From: Flavobacteriaceae bacterium
GTDB taxonomy: Bacteria > Bacteroidota > Bacteroidia > Flavobacteriales > Flavobacteriaceae
DNA: 37,333 nucleotides
Direction: 5' to 3'
Assembly: GCA_002691645.1 (NCBI GenBank)
Contig: NZIP01000058.1
Coordinates: 1 to 37,333, forward strand
Positions 7,978-16,341 of the stretch are shown in pieces (within the stretch, counting starts at the first letter, position 1; each line of letters starts with the position of its first letter). The notes under the pieces were generated by a model. The model was given only the letters and a program-made list of their open reading frames with translations. It was not told the DNA's origin and did no database searches. The position numbers and the translations under genes are program-made.

Positions 7978-10649
7978 GGATTTAAATCTCCTACTAATTC
8001 ATAGCTTCCAGAACCTAATTCAAAGCTAGCTGTCGTTGTGTGCCATTTTTTCGCAGAGTTAAGTTTCCAGTTTCGATTTTCAGGAAGCTCAATTTCAGCA
8101 CTTGTATTGGCTGGAATCACAACACTTAGGTGTAGTTGCTCATTCTTAGATTCCCAGTTTACGGCGATTTTCCCATAAGGGGAAATGTGATGTCCTTTGA
8201 TGTGCTCAAAGTTCTTGTCAAAAAGCGGGCTGATTTTAAATTTTTTAAACCCTGGATGTTGGGGGTTCAATTTTATGCCTAAAAGCTCCTTGTACATCCA
8301 TTCACCAATCGCGCCATAAGCGTAGTGATTATATGAATTCATAGTGGGGGTCTGTGTGGATCCATCAGGTTTGATACCGTCCCAACGTTCCCATATGGTG
8401 GTGGCTCCCATAGTAACAGGGTATAACCATGAGGGATAGGTCTCTTGTAACAACAAGGCTATAGCGAGATCTTCATAGCCGTTATCGGTAAGCACATGAC
8501 ACAGATAAGGGGTGCCTAAAAAGCCTGTGGTCAAATGCGTGTCATAACTCTTTACATTGTCTGCTAAACGTTTTGCTGCATTGGCCTTGAGATGTTCAGG
8601 AATCAAATCAAAAGCAAGAGCGAGCACATAAGCCGTTTGAGTGTCAGAGACGAGTCGTCCATTTGGAGTCATGTACTCCTCGAGAAACACAGCCTTGATT
8701 TTTTTCAATCGACTTTCATACATTTTCGCCTGATCATGATAGCCAAGAATTGCCGAGACCTTTTTCATGATAGATGTTGATTTAGCATAAAAAGATTGTG
8801 CGATGAGCTCTTTATTGGTAATTGCAGCGCGGCCATCATTGTCGTATTCGGGCTTGAAAAACAACCAATCACCAAAGTGAAATCCTCCAGTATACTTTCC
8901 GTCTGTGCTGTTGACATGCATGTATTCCACCCAGTTTTTCATGCTTTCGTATTGGGCCGCCAGCTGTTCTATGTCTCCGTATGCGAGATAGTGGTTATAG
9001 GGAATTATAGTTGCTGCGTCTGCCCAACCTGCGGAGCCTGCGGAGTTTTCTCCTAAAACATTTGGAATCACCCATGGAACAGAGCCGTCTTGGCGCTGAT
9101 CTAAACTCAGGTCTATTAACCATTTGTCAAAGAAGTTTTTGACTTCCATATTGAAGCTGGCTGTATTGTAGAAGGCTTGAGCATCCCCCGTCCACCCCAA
9201 ACGCTCGTCTCTTTGAGGACAATCCGTAGGAACATCTAAAAAATTTCCTTTTTGGCCCCATAAGATGTTTTGCTGAAGCTGATTAATGTTTTGGTTTGAG
9301 GATTCAAAATGCCCTGTTGTTTGCATATCTGAGTACAAGGCAACGGCTTTAAACTTTGAAGGATCTATTTTGGTAATGCCTTCTACCTTAGCATATCGAA
9401 AGCCTTGAAATGTAAAATGAGGGCGGTATATTTTTTCGGAATCATCATTTAGAATATAGGTGTTTAACTGGTCTGCATCTCTTAAATTCTCGGTGTAGAA
9501 TGAACCGTTTTTGTCAAGTATTTCAGCGTGATATAAGCGCAAGGTGTCGCCCTTTTGACCGACATCAGAAAACTCAATCCACCCCACTAAATTCTGTCCA
9601 AAATCTAAGACCTGGTCTCCCTCGGGGGTGGTGATTAACTCAATAGCATCTAGTATTTCTTGTGCCTTGATGGTCTCGTTGTGTGTGTTCACTAATCGCT
9701 CTGTAACATTTTCGGCCAAAACTGCAGCTCGATTATTTTGTAGGGGAATACCGTAGGTGCACCAATTGTCTTCGAGAAGGGCGTTGTAGAATTCACCATC
9801 GTAAAGTTCAGAATCAATGATAGCGCCGTGTTTGTAGTTCCAACTTGTATCAGATTCAATTACTTCTTGACTTCCGTCTTGGTAGGTAATGATGAGTTGT
9901 GCAATAAACGAGACGTCATCGCCATAAGTGTTTTTATTGTCTGACCAAGCCAAATAACCTCTGTGCCATCCGCTTCCCAAGACCACGCCAAGTGCGTTAT
10001 TCTCATTTAAATGCTCTTTTACATCATAGGTTTGGTATTGAATGCGATTGTTGTATGCCGTCCAGCCTGGGGTCAAATAATCATCTCCTATTTTTTTGCC
10101 GTTGAGGTAAGCTTCGTACATGCCTTGAGCACTGATGTGCAAAAAGGCCGATTGAACCTTTTGAGAGGTTGAAAAATCTTTTTTGAAATAAGGGCTTTTT
10201 CGACTTCTATTATCTGTTTCGTTTTGTGTGATCCATTTGGCTGTCCAATCTTTAGTGGATAAGCCCATGGACCAATGATTTAAGACACTTGTAGTTGGCC
10301 TTTTTTCTTTGCTATTCCACACCCTGACTTTCCAAAAATACCGCTCATTAGCCACTAGTTTTGGGCCTTTGTATTTTAAGTACTGACTTTTATCGCTTTC
10401 GATTTTTTGTGAATCCCAGACAAGTTCACTATTTCTAAAAGAAGCGCTTTTAGAAACCATTATTTGATAATGTGTCTGCATGACACTATTTAAATCAGAG
10501 TCGATTTTCCAAGAAAAATTCGGAGAAGAGCTCGATATGCCCAGGGGATTGGTTTGACCTTCGAGTTTTAAGTCGTACACTCTGGTCTTTTGTGCTAGAC
10601 CTTGAGTACATATGAAAAGCGCTGTAAAAGCAATTAGAAAAGAACGCAT
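7974..10649 (-). CDS. GH78 alpha-L-rhamnosidase, secreted
   Basis: An 891-residue exported enzyme (signal peptide 1-19, cleavage GLA-Q) that hydrolyses terminal alpha-L-rhamnose from glycans. Domains in order: an Ig/Fn3-like N-terminal domain (about 25-130), a galactose-binding-like rhamnosidase N domain (about 150-310) with the family hallmark YLNG and GDDYLTPGWT, a beta-sandwich (about 330-445), the (alpha/alpha)6 catalytic domain (about 450-790) and a C-terminal beta domain. The signature DVPTDCPQRDERLGWTGD (472-489) holds the conserved acidic residues E482 and D489, and ERWDG further on supplies the second conserved Glu. Length fits the family. It is divergent from the oxidoreductase at 10759 and ends interlocked with the cytochrome gene. 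Substrate linkage cannot be inferred. Confidence 0.94.
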   Translation of the reverse strand: MRSFLIAFTALFICTQGLAQKTRVYDLKLEGQTNPLGISSSSPNFSWKIDSDLNSVMQTHYQIMVSKSASFRNSELVWDSQKIESDKSQYLKYKGPKLVANERYFWKVRVWNSKEKRPTTSVLNHWSMGLSTKDWTAKWITQNETDNRSRKSPYFKKDFSTSQKVQSAFLHISAQGMYEAYLNGKKIGDDYLTPGWTAYNNRIQYQTYDVKEHLNENNALGVVLGSGWHRGYLAWSDNKNTYGDDVSFIAQLIITYQDGSQEVIESDTSWNYKHGAIIDSELYDGEFYNALLEDNWCTYGIPLQNNRAAVLAENVTERLVNTHNETIKAQEILDAIELITTPEGDQVLDFGQNLVGWIEFSDVGQKGDTLRLYHAEILDKNGSFYTENLRDADQLNTYILNDDSEKIYRPHFTFQGFRYAKVEGITKIDPSKFKAVALYSDMQTTGHFESSNQNINQLQQNILWGQKGNFLDVPTDCPQRDERLGWTGDAQAFYNTASFNMEVKNFFDKWLIDLSLDQRQDGSVPWVIPNVLGENSAGSAGWADAATIIPYNHYLAYGDIEQLAAQYESMKNWVEYMHVNSTDGKYTGGFHFGDWLFFKPEYDNDGRAAITNKELIAQSFYAKSTSIMKKVSAILGYHDQAKMYESRLKKIKAVFLEEYMTPNGRLVSDTQTAYVLALAFDLIPEHLKANAAKRLADNVKSYDTHLTTGFLGTPYLCHVLTDNGYEDLAIALLLQETYPSWLYPVTMGATTIWERWDGIKPDGSTQTPTMNSYNHYAYGAIGEWMYKELLGIKLNPQHPGFKKFKISPLFDKNFEHIKGHHISPYGKIAVNWESKNEQLHLSVVIPANTSAEIELPENRNWKLNSAKKWHTTTASFELGSGSYELVGDLNP

Positions 10650-10705
10650 GTTTAAATAATTAGTTAGTTGAATATCAAGTTAATGATTATTTCTTGTCAC
10701 TCCTT

Positions 10706-10717
10706 TTTCACATGAAA
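10706..10717. promoter_or_regulatory. Candidate operator in a divergent promoter region
   Basis: TTTCA at 10706-10710 and TGAAA at 10713-10717 form an inverted repeat around a 2-base spacer, in the 109-base gap between the divergent GH78 and oxidoreductase genes. A -7-like TATCTTGA lies at 10726-10733 for the rightward gene. Such short AT-rich repeats arise by chance, so this is only a candidate regulator site. Confidence 0.22.
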
Positions 10718-10758
10718 TTCTTTATTATCTTGAAAGAACAACGACTAAATTAAAATAG

Positions 10759-12048
10759 ATGAAAAGAAGAACGTTTATTAAAAAAACAGCGGCTTCAGCT
10801 TCTGTATTCAGTATTGTGCCAAGTCATGTTCTGGGCTTTTCAGGCACTAGCCCTAATGATAAAATTCAACTGGGTTTTATCGGTCTCGGGAAACAGGGTC
10901 AAGGATTAATGCGCAACTTTTTAAATTATGAGCAGGCGGCGGTCATGGCGGCAAGCGATGTCGATTCTGAAAAGCTCACTTTTTTTGAAGACATGATGAA
11001 AAAAGAGTTACGCAAGAGTGAAAAGTCCCTTCACAACCTAATGAATTTTACTTCGTACAGAGCGTTATTAGAGCGAAAAGATATAGATGCGGTAGTGATT
11101 GCCACACCAGACCATTGGCACGCACAAATGGCGGTGGATGCGGCAAAAATGGGTAAGGATATTTACTGTGAAAAACCACTCTCGTCATCTGTTGCTGAAG
11201 GAAGAGCAATGGTCGATGCTACTCGAAAATACCAGCGTGTTTTTCAAACGGGTAGTATGCAGCGTTCTTGGGATCGATTTAGACATGCAGTTGAGCTGAT
11301 TCGAAACGGATATATTGGTGATATCATAGAGGTTAAGGTGGCAATCGGGGAGCCTTATAAATTTTGCGATTTACCTTCACAACCTATCCCAGATAATATC
11401 GATTGGAATGCTTGGATTGGCCCTGCATCTTATAGAGGGTATCACCGAGATTTGGCATGCCCTTTAAATGATAAGCGCTGGGGACAATGGAGACATTATA
11501 AACCTTTTGGAGGAGGAATGGTTACCGATTGGGGCGCTCATATGTTCGATATTGTGCAATGGGCATTAGATATGGATCACTCTGGCCCCATCCTTTTTGA
11601 ACCGCCAAAAGAGCGTTCAGACTTTGGCCTGACTTATACTTACGAGAGCGGCATCAAAGTAGAGCATACCAAATGGGGTGAGGGAAATAATGAAATTCGC
11701 TTTAATGGAACAGAAGGCCGACTTGAAGTCAGCCGTAGTTATCTCAAGACATTTCCCAATAAAGACTTAGCGACAACACCACTTAAGCGAAGGGATAAGA
11801 ATCGCGTTTACAAAAGCGAGAACCACCTTGTCGATTGGTTAAATGCGATAAGAGACCGTTCGATGCCGATTTGTGATGTTGAAATTGGACACCGAACCGC
11901 ATCCATATGTAACATAGCCAATATTGCTTACGATCTTGAACATTCTTTAAAATGGAATCCAAAGAGCGAAACTTTTGAAAATGACAGAAGCGCTTCTATG
12001 TTATTGGATCGCACTTATCGAGGGCAGTGGAACTATAAGGATTTTTAA
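10759..12048 (+). CDS. Gfo/Idh/MocA-family oxidoreductase with Tat signal
   Basis: A 429-residue NAD(P)-dependent oxidoreductase. The N-terminus MKRRTFIKKTAASASVFSIV is a twin-arginine signal (RRTFIK), so the enzyme is likely exported folded with its cofactor bound. The Rossmann motif GLGKQGQG (residues 43-50) follows, then TPDHWHA (116-122) and CEKPLS (137-142), the family lysine-proline signature. The C-terminal half is the GFO_IDH_MocA substrate-binding sheet, with G-G-G-M-V-T-D-W-G-A-H-M-F-D. Members act on sugars and inositols, and some Tat-exported Bacteroidota relatives are glycosidases of the NAD-dependent GH109 type. Its placement between a rhamnosidase and a fucosidase suggests a sugar substrate. 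Specific activity is unknown. Confidence 0.9.
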   Translation: MKRRTFIKKTAASASVFSIVPSHVLGFSGTSPNDKIQLGFIGLGKQGQGLMRNFLNYEQAAVMAASDVDSEKLTFFEDMMKKELRKSEKSLHNLMNFTSYRALLERKDIDAVVIATPDHWHAQMAVDAAKMGKDIYCEKPLSSSVAEGRAMVDATRKYQRVFQTGSMQRSWDRFRHAVELIRNGYIGDIIEVKVAIGEPYKFCDLPSQPIPDNIDWNAWIGPASYRGYHRDLACPLNDKRWGQWRHYKPFGGGMVTDWGAHMFDIVQWALDMDHSGPILFEPPKERSDFGLTYTYESGIKVEHTKWGEGNNEIRFNGTEGRLEVSRSYLKTFPNKDLATTPLKRRDKNRVYKSENHLVDWLNAIRDRSMPICDVEIGHRTASICNIANIAYDLEHSLKWNPKSETFENDRSASMLLDRTYRGQWNYKDF

Positions 12049-13355
12049 TTCTGTTCAACAGCGCCATTGTGTTCTCGATACAACTCAATTTCATCATCGA
12101 GTAGTACGGCAATAACGGTGTAGTAGGGGTCGATACTTTCTTTGAGAACTTCGATATAGGTGAGCCCAGGATATTTATTCCAATACACCGTGCAAATGGT
12201 CTGTTGGTTTAGAATAGCCCCCTGACCTACCACATAGGCCCTGTTGATTTTATTGCTGATTCCTTTTAAGACAACATTCCCGTCTTTTGGGATGTCTCTG
12301 AGATAGAGATAGAGGGTTTTGCGGTCTTTACTCAAGCTTGTTGGCCCATAAAAATGCTCGTAAGGAATTCCTCTTTGGGTGGGATAAACGGCACTTTGAT
12401 GCTTTTTAATCCAGCGACCTAATTCATTGAGTACGTTTTTTTGCGCATCAGGAATGCTACCGTCAGCCTTGGGGCTAATATTCAAGAGCAGGTTTCCTCC
12501 CTTGCTGAGGGTGTCTACAAAAAGATCAATAACCTGCATGGGGGTCTTATAATTATTGTCATTGGGTTGATACCCCCAAGAATCGTTAATGCTGACACAA
12601 AGTTCCCAATGTTTTGAGCGAGGAGCCATCACGGGTATTCCAATTTCTGGAGTCTCGTAGTCTCCTTTGCCATTGAGCCTAGAATTGAAAATGCTGTTTT
12701 TGTTTTGGGCAATCAGTTTGGTTTTAATTTCGTCTACTCTCCATTCTTCAGATGAATGTTCCCAATCGCCATCAAACCACCACAAATCAGGAGTATAATT
12801 TTGGCTGAGTTCGTCCAGCTTTGCGTTCATATAATTCAAATACCTATTCCAGCGCAAAGTATCAGCTGCGATTTGGTAGCGCCTAATTTTATTGGTGTGA
12901 TGCGTATAGTCTTCATAAGACCAGTCGGGAAGCGAAAAATACATTCCAAGTTTTAAATCGCTTTTACGAACGGCTTTCACAAAGGGGGTTAATACATCTT
13001 TCTTTGCCTTAGCTGAAGAAAAGGCATTTAGGTTTCCGTGTTTTGAATTCCACAGGGCAAAACCATCGTGGTGTTTTGAGGTGATTACGGTGTATTTAGC
13101 ACCGCTATTCGAGATCATTTTTACCCAATCTTTGGGTTGGTACTTTTCAGCAGTAAAGCCATCCAGTTGTTTCATATAATCTTCATGCGAAAGATATCCG
13201 TTGTAAAAAGACCAAGATTCGCTAATTCCATTTACTGCATAAATTCCCCAATGTATGAAGATGCCAAGTTTGGCCTCTTCAAACCAGCTCATTTTGTCTT
13301 GGGCATGTGAAAAACCAAAGAGTAAAAGAAGCGCAAGTGTAAAGGTTTTTTTCAT
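12045..13355 (-). CDS. GH29 alpha-L-fucosidase, secreted
   Basis: A 436-residue exported enzyme removing alpha-L-fucose from glycans. The ATG at 13355 is chosen because MKKTFTLALLLLFGFSHAQ is a clean signal peptide; the longer frame to 13394 adds 13 residues before it. The GH29 core starts at once: KLGIFIHWGIYAVNG (29-43), TSKHHDGFALW (92-102), then PDLWWFDGDWE (189-199) with D195 as the expected catalytic nucleophile. A C-terminal beta domain follows (about 330-436). The acid/base residue is poorly conserved in GH29 and is not assigned. Its stop interlocks with that of the oxidoreductase, and its promoter region is shared with the nitrilase gene. Confidence 0.93.
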   Translation of the reverse strand: MKKTFTLALLLLFGFSHAQDKMSWFEEAKLGIFIHWGIYAVNGISESWSFYNGYLSHEDYMKQLDGFTAEKYQPKDWVKMISNSGAKYTVITSKHHDGFALWNSKHGNLNAFSSAKAKKDVLTPFVKAVRKSDLKLGMYFSLPDWSYEDYTHHTNKIRRYQIAADTLRWNRYLNYMNAKLDELSQNYTPDLWWFDGDWEHSSEEWRVDEIKTKLIAQNKNSIFNSRLNGKGDYETPEIGIPVMAPRSKHWELCVSINDSWGYQPNDNNYKTPMQVIDLFVDTLSKGGNLLLNISPKADGSIPDAQKNVLNELGRWIKKHQSAVYPTQRGIPYEHFYGPTSLSKDRKTLYLYLRDIPKDGNVVLKGISNKINRAYVVGQGAILNQQTICTVYWNKYPGLTYIEVLKESIDPYYTVIAVLLDDEIELYREHNGAVEQN

Positions 13356-13376
13356 TGAACAGCTAATAAGTACCTT

Positions 13377-13406
13377 AAAAGGTATAAAATTCAAAGGAGA
13401 TACAAA
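13377..13406 (-). promoter_or_regulatory. Candidate promoter of the fucosidase gene
   Basis: Read on the minus strand, TTTG (13406-13403) and TACCTTTT (13384-13377) are separated by 18 bases, a close fit to the Bacteroidota consensus TTTG, 17-23 bases, TAnnTTTG. The ATG lies 21 bases beyond the -7 box. Confidence 0.45.
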
Positions 13407-13407
13407 C

Positions 13408-13442
13408 TTTGCTTAGGAGAAGAAAAATGTTTAGTAACTTCA
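13408..13442 (+). promoter_or_regulatory. Candidate promoter of the nitrilase operon
   Basis: TTTG at 13408-13411 and TAACTTCA at 13435-13442 are 23 bases apart, at the upper limit for a Bacteroidota -33/-7 pair. The ATG at 13461 follows a purine-rich GGAAGAA. The -33 element is one base away from that of the divergent fucosidase promoter. Confidence 0.35.
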
Positions 13443-13460
13443 TTTTAAATCCTGGAAGAA

Positions 13461-14411
13461 ATGAGTGAACTCAAGATTGCAATGGCGCAGTTGGCACCGG
13501 TTTGGTTGAACAAGAGTCAGACCATTGAAAAAGCAGAACAGGCGATACGCGAGGCTGCACAAGAAAAAGCGGATTTGATTGTGTTTGGCGAGGGTTTTCT
13601 TCCTGGATATCCCTTTTGGTTGGCCCTTAGCGATGGGGCAAAGTGGGAACTACCAATTAACAAATCACTCTACGCTCACTATGCGATGAACGCTATTCAA
13701 ATTGAAAGTGGAGATCTCAAGAACATTTGTCTTTTGGCTAAAGAGCTTAAAATTGCCGTGTATTTAGGTATTATTGAACGAGCTGCTGACAGAGGAGGGC
13801 ACAGCCTTTACTGTTCCTTGGTTTACATTGACCAAAAAGGAGAAACACAATCCGTCCATAGAAAATTGCAACCTACCTATGATGAGCGATTGACTTGGTC
13901 CCCAGGCGACGGAAACGGATTACGGGTTCACAATTTAAATGGCTTTACCCTTGGTGGACTCAATTGCTGGGAAAATTGGATGCCTCTTCCACGGGCAGCA
14001 CTTTATGCACAGGGAGAAAACCTGCATATTGCAGTATGGCCAGGAGGACTGCACAACACCAAAGACATCACGCGTTTTATCGCAAGAGAGTCGAGGTCTT
14101 ATGTGGTTTCGGTATCAAGCTTAATGCGCAAAGAAGACTTTCCTAAAGACACCCCTTATTACGATAACTTAATGGACAAGGCCCCTGCTATTTTAGCCGA
14201 TGGAGGCTCTGCAATTGCAGGCCCAAACGGAGAATGGTTGGTTGAGCCGGTAGTTCACAAAGAAGGATTAATTTACAGCGAAGTTGAATTGAAAAGAGTC
14301 TTTGAAGAACGACAAAACTTTGATCCTGTAGGACATTATTCGAGACCAGACGTTACAAAACTTACCTTGAATACTGAAAGACAAAATACATTAAACATCA
14401 AAAACCAATAA
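13461..14411 (+). CDS. Nitrilase-branch carbon-nitrogen hydrolase
   Basis: A 316-residue cytoplasmic enzyme of the nitrilase superfamily. The Glu-Lys-Cys triad is intact: E44 in FGEGFLPGYPFW, K135 in HRKLQPTYDERLTW and C169 in GLNCWENWMPLPR. The R-K-L-x-P-T-x-x-E-R-L and C-W-E-x-W-x-P-L motifs point to branch 1, true nitrilases converting nitriles to carboxylic acids and ammonia, rather than amidase or carbamylase branches. Length is typical. The lipoprotein RidA gene starts 12 bases downstream, so the two form an operon. Natural substrates could be aliphatic or arylaceto-nitriles, possibly plant- or alga-derived, but the sequence does not decide. Confidence 0.9.
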   Translation: MSELKIAMAQLAPVWLNKSQTIEKAEQAIREAAQEKADLIVFGEGFLPGYPFWLALSDGAKWELPINKSLYAHYAMNAIQIESGDLKNICLLAKELKIAVYLGIIERAADRGGHSLYCSLVYIDQKGETQSVHRKLQPTYDERLTWSPGDGNGLRVHNLNGFTLGGLNCWENWMPLPRAALYAQGENLHIAVWPGGLHNTKDITRFIARESRSYVVSVSSLMRKEDFPKDTPYYDNLMDKAPAILADGGSAIAGPNGEWLVEPVVHKEGLIYSEVELKRVFEERQNFDPVGHYSRPDVTKLTLNTERQNTLNIKNQ

Positions 14412-14423
14412 ATCAAAACACGT

Positions 14424-14972
14424 ATGAGAAATTTTATCTTGGCAGGACTCCTTATTTTGAGTTCATGCATGAGCAAAGAAATAGAAGCGGTTACATTTGA
14501 AAACACAGAAACTCCCGAAATGCGATTAGCTGCTATGGGTATTGATTTGCCCGAGCCATCCTCACCTGTGGCGAACTATGTCAGTGTGGTTCAAACAGGC
14601 AATTTGTTGTTTTTGTCTGGAACTGGACCAAAGCAAACTGACGGCTCTTACATTCAAGGCAAGGTAGGAGAAGACCTCAGCTTAGAAGAGGGATATCAGG
14701 CCGCTCGCCTTACAGGAATTAACCATTTGGCGCTTTTAAAAAATGAACTAGGCGATCTTAGCAGAGTAAAGCGAATTGTCAAGGTACTGGGAATGGTAAA
14801 TTGTACCCCAGAATTTCAAGATCAGCCCAAGGTCATCAACGGATTTTCTGACTTGATGGTTGAGGTTTTTCAAGAAAAAGGCAAGCATGCAAGATCAGCC
14901 GTTGGCATGAATTCTCTGCCGATAGGGATCGCTGTTGAAGTTGAAATGATTGTCGAAATCGCTCCTGAATAA
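14424..14972 (+). CDS. RidA-family protein carrying a lipoprotein signal
   Basis: A 182-residue protein: MRNFILAGLLILSSC is a lipoprotein signal with the lipobox L-S-S-C at C15, then a linker of about 20 residues and a RidA/YjgF/UK114 domain (about 40-182). Domain marks include LLFLSGTGP (residues 53-61) and KHARSAVGM, whose Arg aligns with the imine-contacting Arg of RidA proteins. RidA members hydrolyse enamines and imines such as 2-aminoacrylate and are normally cytosolic, so the lipid anchor is unusual. It is a paralogue of the cytosolic protein at 17446-17922, sharing KVLGM, T-P-x-F, N-G-F-S-x-L and ARSAVGM. The gene follows the nitrilase gene by 12 bases. Activity in the envelope is inference. 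Confidence 0.88.
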   Translation: MRNFILAGLLILSSCMSKEIEAVTFENTETPEMRLAAMGIDLPEPSSPVANYVSVVQTGNLLFLSGTGPKQTDGSYIQGKVGEDLSLEEGYQAARLTGINHLALLKNELGDLSRVKRIVKVLGMVNCTPEFQDQPKVINGFSDLMVEVFQEKGKHARSAVGMNSLPIGIAVEVEMIVEIAPE

Positions 14973-14977
14973 AAAGA

Positions 14978-15214
14978 CTACTCTGTTCTGCTCCCATTTT
15001 GCATGGGCGTAGTATCGGGCATCAGCTTATTTAGTATGGTGTATACTGGACAGAACTTTGTGATCGGGCTAAGAATTTGAAGCACTGCGGCGGCTACAGC
15101 AACAAAAATAAAATTATAGCCAAATTCATTGGCCAAGGCTACAGAGCCGAGGTAAATTAAACCTACAATACCGTCGTGCACTCTTATTTTAACAATGTCT
15201 CTTGGGTTTCTCAT
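14978..15214 (-). CDS. DUF2892 (YgaP-type) inner-membrane protein
   Basis: A 78-residue membrane protein with two hydrophobic segments, about residues 14-29 and 32-50, and the ending CPVYTILNKLMPD (55-67), which is the hallmark of DUF2892, the membrane part of YgaP. No rhodanese domain is attached. The role of stand-alone DUF2892 proteins is unknown. It starts 62 bases downstream of the dipeptidase gene on the same strand and converges with the lipoprotein RidA gene, with 5 bases between the stops. Confidence 0.85.
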   Translation of the reverse strand: MRNPRDIVKIRVHDGIVGLIYLGSVALANEFGYNFIFVAVAAAVLQILSPITKFCPVYTILNKLMPDTTPMQNGSRTE

Positions 15215-15276
15215 GTTTGTTGTTCATTAGGTTATCAATTTAAAGGTAACAGAATGAACGTGTTAAACAAAAAAGT

Positions 15277-16341
15277 TTAAGGCAAATGCGTACTTAAAAA
15301 ACGAAGCGCATTTTTGTAGAGAATATTGTCAATGTCTGAGGGACTATATCCTTTTTGACTTAGAAGATCGTCTAGTTTTTGCAAATCGGCAATCGTTTCT
15401 AAATCATAAGGGCATTGTTCTTTTCCAAAACCACCGTCTAAATCAGAGCCAAGCATCAGGTGTTCGCTACTGCCGGTCAATTGACAGATGTGATCGATAT
15501 GGGCGATGATGGTTTCTATTTTAAGCCCTGAGGCTTCAGGGGTTGTTACTCCTCGCTTCCAATCAGGAATCATCATCCAAGCATCGAAGGCCATGCCAAT
15601 AATGCCTTCTCTTGCGACTATTGCTTTGATTTGTTCATCGCTGAATTGTCGGTGATTAGGAACAAGCGTTCTACAATTTGAATGACTTGCCCAGAGGGGT
15701 CCGTCATAACAATCTAAGGTCTCCCAAAAACTCTCATCACATAGATGCGTGAGGTCTAAGATGAGGCCTAGCTCTTCTACTTTTTTTACCAAATCTTTGC
15801 CTTTTTGTCCAATTCCTCCCTCTGAATCTGTACCATGTGCATAGGTTCCAGGTCCATAGTGCGCAGCTCCTATAGCACGTAAACCTTCTTCGTACATCAG
15901 CTCTAGATGTTCTAAGCTTACAATTGAATCTGCGCCCTCGAGACTCAATATATAGCCCAATGGCATTTCTTTTTCTTGTTGCCAGTTTTCAAAGTGCTGA
16001 TTTAATGCTGCAGCTGATTTAAGCTGAGCTAGAGAACCGTTTTTTTCCATTGCCCTATACCAAGCGAGTTGGGCCTGAGTTTGCGCCCAGGCTTGTTCGG
16101 GAGAGTTCCATCCCGGAAGCGGATTGTTTGGCTTAACGTAGCGAGCAATTAATGTTGCAACGCAAATGCCGATGTTTCCTTTTCTCATCGCCGGAAATGA
16201 AACTGTATTCTTTTCGCGATCTGGAAAATCCTTTAATCCGGCTTCACTTTTACGGATGTATGAAACCTCATGTCTCAGGTCACGATTCCATTCCATGGCA
16301 TTCATAGAAAGATCTAAATGGGCGTCAATAATAAACTTCAT
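15277..16341 (-). CDS. M19 membrane-dipeptidase-family dipeptidase
   Basis: A 354-residue zinc dipeptidase of the renal-dipeptidase (M19) family. Metal ligands are in place: H8 and D10 in DAHLD, E135 in SLEGAD, H199 in LDLTHL and H220 in WASHSN; GSDLDGGFG supplies the conserved substrate-side Asp. There is no signal peptide, so it acts in the cytosol. M19 enzymes accept dipeptides whose C-terminal residue has the D configuration, which fits the neighbouring D-amino-acid-type PLP enzyme. Its ATG overlaps the TGA of that gene by 4 bases (ATGA), so translation is probably coupled. Confidence 0.92.
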   Translation of the reverse strand: MKFIIDAHLDLSMNAMEWNRDLRHEVSYIRKSEAGLKDFPDREKNTVSFPAMRKGNIGICVATLIARYVKPNNPLPGWNSPEQAWAQTQAQLAWYRAMEKNGSLAQLKSAAALNQHFENWQQEKEMPLGYILSLEGADSIVSLEHLELMYEEGLRAIGAAHYGPGTYAHGTDSEGGIGQKGKDLVKKVEELGLILDLTHLCDESFWETLDCYDGPLWASHSNCRTLVPNHRQFSDEQIKAIVAREGIIGMAFDAWMMIPDWKRGVTTPEASGLKIETIIAHIDHICQLTGSSEHLMLGSDLDGGFGKEQCPYDLETIADLQKLDDLLSQKGYSPSDIDNILYKNALRFLSTHLP

